DNA of 37,958 nt from Rhizophlyctis rosea. Its lineage: Eukaryota > Chytridiomycota > Chytridiomycetes > Rhizophlyctidales > Rhizophlyctidaceae. The stretch is from assembly GCA_027596075.1 (NCBI GenBank), contig JADGJC010000320.1, positions 6,433 through 44,390 on the forward strand, given 5' to 3'. A model generated the notes under the pieces. That model had not been told where the DNA came from, ran no database searches, and saw nothing but the letters and a program-made list of their open reading frames with translations. This document shows, piece after piece, positions 34,018-37,958 of the stretch. Numbering within the stretch: position 1 is the first letter of the stretch; each line of letters opens with the position of its first letter. Both the position numbers and the translations under genes were made by a program.

Positions 34018-36713
34018 TCATCTCCTCCTAAAACACCTATCAGCGACCCCAACAACATCCCTCATCTCTCTCACATCATGCACCCTCAAAATATCCGCCC
34101 CACCCGCCACCGCAGCACTACAACAAGCAGCAGTCCCCCACACCCTCCCTTCCCCCTTCGGATCCTTCTCCCTAACCACACTCCCAATAAAGCCCTTCCG
34201 ACTAGGCCCAACAAGCGTCGGAAACCCGGCACACTCTCCGTGATTCCGCACAATCTGGTGCAAGTCCCGCAAAATCTCAAAGTTTTGGTCGACGGTCTTG
34301 GCGAAACCGATTCCCGGGTCTAAAATGATGTTCCATCTCCTGATGCCCGATGTGCGTGCAGTAGATGTGATGCTACCCAACGTCCGCCGAATGTCCCCAA
34401 TGACGTCGCCACCGTAGTCGGTGAGTTGCGTCATGGTTTTGGGCGTGCCCCTCATATGCATCAACACTACAGGAACTTTGAGTTTCGCCATTTCTGCTAC
34501 CATGTTTGCGTCCCCGTTCCCGCCCGTAACGTCGTTAACTAGGTCGGCGCCCGCTTCAACGGCTTTGCGGGCGACGGTCGCACGGTAGGTGTCTACGGAT
34601 ATGGGGATTTTGATACCCTTGGCGCGGAGGGCTTCGATGACGGGGACGACACGCCGGAGCTCTTCTTCCTCGGGAATCTCGTCCGCATTAGGGCGGGTTG
34701 ACATGCCGCCAACGTCGATAACGTCAACGCCTTGAGCGACCATGTCGGTGGCGTGTTCGACGGCTTTGGAGACGGAGAAGTGCTCGCCGCCGTCGCTAAA
34801 ACTGTCGGGAGTGACGTTGAGGATGCCCATGAGGAGGGTGTGATCGTTCCAGCGCCACAGGGTGTCGCGGATGGGAGTGACGCGGTAGATTGATGGGGAG
34901 TTCTGTGGAGAGGGATTGGTGGAGGTTTTGCCTGGTTCGGGGTCGCGAGTGGCGTGTGAGAGGAGGGCGAGGAGTTGGGCGTTGGTTCGGAAAAGGCCAG
35001 GATGTTCCATGTTTGGTGCAAGGCTGTGATTGGGTGGTTTGTTCATTAGCCATGGTTGTAATGTGATCAAGCAAAGGCAATGCAGTAAACAAACAAAACG
35101 TACTCGCAAAGCGGTCTCAAAACAAACTCCCGCTCTTTGATTCTCGGGTGCGGTATGATCAAATCGTCCGACTTTAGCTCCAGATGGTTGTAGAACAGAA
35201 TGTCAAGGTCGATTGGTCGTGGACCAAATCGTTCTCCATTGAAATCCCGTCCCATGGCGCCCTCGATGGATTTGAGATGTGCTAAGAGTTCGTGTGGTGT
35301 AAGTGACGTTGCCACCTGGATGTGGTTAAAGCCACGATTAGCACAGGTATTGGGGTTGAGAGGATAGCGCCGAGCCTCAAAAATGCACGGATTCTGCTAC
35401 ACACGTACCTTTATGACTCCGTTTAGGAATTGTGGCTGATCCGTCTTGTACATCGGTGCAGTTTCGTACAAAAATGATGTATCATCGATGCGTACAGTTC
35501 CAGCCTTGCCCAGTCTCGTGAGTGCCTCTTCAATATTGTGTGCGCGATCTCCCAAGTTCGATCCAAACGCCAGGAAAGCAATGTGCGGCAATGCTGATTG
35601 TGTTGAGATGTGATGGTCTGAGGGCGGAGCAGTGGTTGGTGCAACCGATTTGTTCAAACCAGTTGATGTTGCTGGAGGAGCCGCTGACGCCTCCTTGGCC
35701 TCTTCCAACCCGAAATCTGACCTACTCCGCGTGATCTCTACTCCCGCACCCTGGGCAAACACCAACGCGCTGGGCTTCTCCACTCGGACCGTGACTTTGG
35801 GCACGTGGCAAGAACAGATCATGAGTTTTGCAATGGATAGGGCGAACGCTTCAACGGTTTTGTAGTTGGACTCTTCAACGTATTTGCTGACGGTGCGGGT
35901 GATGGTGCGGTAATTGTGCATTTTAGGGACGTGGTCTTCGATTAGGACCGTCGGGTCGAATTGTAGGTGGATGAGCAAGTCTAGGACGACCCGTTGACGT
36001 TCCTCCCGCTCCCACGCGTTCACTCCTATAATGGTGTTGAGAACTAGACCCTTGATAAAGATCTGGTCTTCGCCAATCGCATCGAGACGTGCTGGAGGAT
36101 GGGGATGTGTGGAGCCGATGCCGGCCTTGCGGATGTGGTCGATCAGGTCAATGTCTTCCCTTGACCGGGTAATCTCTACCCCAGCACAACGCGCGTGCAA
36201 CAACGCCTTGCCCTTCTCTACCCGCACCGTCACCCGGCCCGCCTTGCAGTCCCTAACGCATACTTCAGCAATCCCTTGGGCAAGTGCTTCAACTGAGCGG
36301 TATGATGTCTTTTCCGAAAACTCTTGCACAGTTTTAGCGACTGTGCCGTAGTTGATAGACTCTGAGAGAAGATCCTTTTCACCCGACGCGTCAATATCGG
36401 AGTATATTGTTATGTTTATGTTGAGAGGTTGCCGTTTTGAGCGTTCCCACGCGTCCACTCCTATGATGTTGCGGACCTCCAAATCACGCACGATGATCTT
36501 ATCCATTGCAAGTAAGGTACGTGGTAACAGGTGGGCCGTCTCCCGCTTGACTTTGGTGTTGGGCGCGGTTGCTGGGGTAAGGGTGAGTATTCGACGAAGG
36601 TTGAGTGCGGGATATGGGTGGTGAATGTGATTCCGCAAAACCGGTATTGGGAGAGCGAGTGGTGAGGTATTTAGCAGGCGCGTCAAGTTCCACGAGTATG
36701 CAACCCGCGTCAT
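34018..36713 (-). CDS. FOL1: Trifunctional folate synthesis protein FOL1
   Basis: Three exons join in phase: 36713-35409, 35315-35104 and 35023-34018, giving 840 residues. Introns are 93 and 80 nt, both with GTACGT donors. Two tandem FolB (dihydroneopterin aldolase) domains come first (IIVRDLEVRNIIGVDAWER and IFIKGLVLNTIIGVNAWER). HPPK begins near residue 376 (AFGSNLGDRAHNIEEAL) and contains RFGPRPIDLDILFYNH. DHPS begins near residue 568 (LMGILNVTPDSFSDGG), with GGMSTRPNADEI, LVGPSRKGFIG and a C-terminal ILRVHDVREMRDVV. Together the domains convert dihydroneopterin to dihydropteroate, and DHPS is the sulfonamide target. The first 69 residues, before MDKIIVRD, are Arg-rich, have almost no acids and look like a mitochondrial targeting sequence, as known for fungal FOL1. 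An internal ATG at that Met could give a cytosolic form. All domains look intact. Confidence 0.96.
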
Positions 36714-37771
36714 TCAGCAGAAAGCAGACAAAGTGCGTGCCCTGGGGTTCGTTTTGAGTTCGTGAGGGTGAGTTAGGAGGCTGATGGCACTTGACCTGAA
36801 CTGACACGATGGCATTGCAGGAGGCAGTGAGTGGAGTGGACAATCCTACCTTATTTACCAAGTTTACGACGGAGGGAGGTTGTGTGGATAAGTGAACCAA
36901 AGAGTTGCTGCGTGTACAATCAGGCCGCTTGAGTCGACTCAGTAGAGTATGTATCACGCACGAGTGGACAGATGTTAAAAATAACACACAGGGTATGTAA
37001 GATGAGTCCCATGTCCCACTCATCCAATTCGCAGGAGTGACTTTCTTTTGGGTGGGCGGTGAGCGAGTTCCAAGTTTTGGGGAAGACCCAATTCAATCCA
37101 TCAAAAACAGTTCACGCATTGGGTAATATCATGTGACTGTTATGTAATGCATGACTCATCAACAGGGGTTGTGAGGCAGCGCATCGATTGAACGGTAAAC
37201 ACTTCCACACACACTACGCTTTGCAAAGATTGCAAGACATCTCATAATTCTCTTCTACTCGCCCCTCGTGCATGCACCTCAATATACATACATACTGAAG
37301 AGCAACAGCATCTGGACACGAGCCCCCGTCATGGTTGTCATGGGTTCAGGCTGCCCCCAATTGATACAATTGATAAGAGTAAGTCGCCCCACTCAAGTGA
37401 AGGGGATGACGTCGTCGATTTTCACTTCTGTATTGAGATAAATGTTGAAACATCAGCTGGTCTTAATACCTTACTTTGTGGTTTTGAACTGGCACCACAG
37501 TGCTACACAGTTGGATCTTCTTGCATTTTGTCCCTGCCAGTCAGTCAGTCTATGGAGGGCGTTGAAGGCGCCTTCATTTGAGAAACCCTTGATTGAGTTT
37601 TTGGTTTTACATTCCCTTTAAATACGTATTCTCCAAGATGCAGTATTTCTGCACTGAGTGGCTAGTACTTAGGAGATTTGTTCACGATTTCCCCTTTCAA
37701 AATCTTGACCAGGTTCCTCCTCCACTGTCCAGTCCATTTGGGGCCATGCTACTTAATTCCCCTGCAATCAG
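36714..37771. other. Intergenic, upstream of FOL1
   Basis: Probable FOL1 promoter region. No convincing gene was seen. The minus-strand frame 36499-37023 only overlaps the FOL1 start and shows no motif. Confidence 0.4.
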
Positions 37772-37958
37772 TCATATATGTGGAGTACATACTTCTACTT
37801 CATTAGAAGTACCAAGTAGAATGTGGAAATTGTCGCCCAGTGGGAGAAAAGTGAGAGGGCCGGTTGACTTTGCAACTTCCCCCCCATTTGCTGAGCCCTC
37901 CAGGCCTTGAATGGGCACGGCAACGGAATGTTTACTTAGGGGGGGGGGGGGGGGGGGG
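37772..37958 (-). CDS. Partial open frame at right edge
   Basis: The minus-strand frame is open from the window edge to a TGA at 37772-37774. It reads SVAVPIQGLEGSANGGEVAK and then GPLTFLPLGDNFHILLG. A GTATGT string near 37790 could be a donor that ends the exon. No family is recognised, and the frame is short. Confidence 0.3.
   Translation of the reverse strand, partial: PPPPPPLSKHSVAVPIQGLEGSANGGEVAKSTGPLTFLPLGDNFHILLGTSNEVEVCTPHI
37939..37958. repeat. Terminal 20-G homopolymer
   Basis: The last 20 bases are all G and end the window. This may be a genuine run or a sequencing/assembly artefact at a contig end. Confidence 0.9.

Noticed and set aside
1..37958. CRISPR arrays, rRNA genes, insertion sequences or bacterial operons
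   Set aside because: None seen; gene structure is eukaryotic throughout.

Overview
The window is nuclear DNA from a fungus. Genes carry many short spliceosomal introns (mostly 42-116 nt) with GTAAGT/GTATGT-type donors and TAG/CAG acceptors. The protein set is fungal: a FolB-FolB-HPPK-DHPS folate fusion, a fungalysin (M36) protease and a fungal-type RICTOR with an HR1 segment. Placement in an early-diverging, chytrid-like lineage is my inference from the overall style, not something the sequence proves. All coordinates below were worked out by hand from splice signals and reading-frame phase.

Layout. 1-1549: 3' part of a low-complexity Ser/Gly/Arg-rich protein (+). 1680-4345: on the minus strand, a single-pass membrane protein with an extracellular WD40-type domain, and directly upstream a Cys-containing gene of unknown family. 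The reading frame is interrupted twice here, by one in-frame TGA and one frameshift. 5002-5940: a small five-exon candidate gene (-). 6496-9344: a complete five-exon secreted fungalysin metalloprotease (-) with an unusual 65-residue insertion in its catalytic domain. 9345-11739: a long gene-poor stretch with short repeats. 11740-12624: a membrane-anchored hotdog thioesterase (+). 12894-13635: a four-TM protein (-). 13636-17138: no secure gene. 17139-22778: the TORC2 scaffold RICTOR/AVO3 (-), very intron-rich. 23351-25580: a coiled-coil protein with a UBZ4/SLX4-like zinc finger (-), its frame broken by one missing base in a 39-bp minisatellite. 25581-30857: mostly non-coding, with a transporter relic, a cluster of five covarying hairpins and a (TGGA)14 microsatellite. 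30858-33417: a large protein (-) ending in a 2-oxoglutarate/Fe(II) oxygenase fold preceded by a Cys-rich module. 34018-36713: FOL1, trifunctional folate synthesis (-). 37772-37958: a partial open frame running off the right edge, which ends in a 20-G run.

The genes do not form one pathway. They are ordinary separate eukaryotic genes: folate biosynthesis (FOL1), TORC2 signalling (RICTOR), secreted proteolysis (M36), lipid or acyl-CoA metabolism (thioesterase) and several unknowns. The most unusual material is the hairpin cluster at 29.2-29.7 kb, the oxygenase/Cys-rich protein at 31-33 kb, the zinc-finger gene with its frame-shifting minisatellite, and the insertion in the fungalysin.
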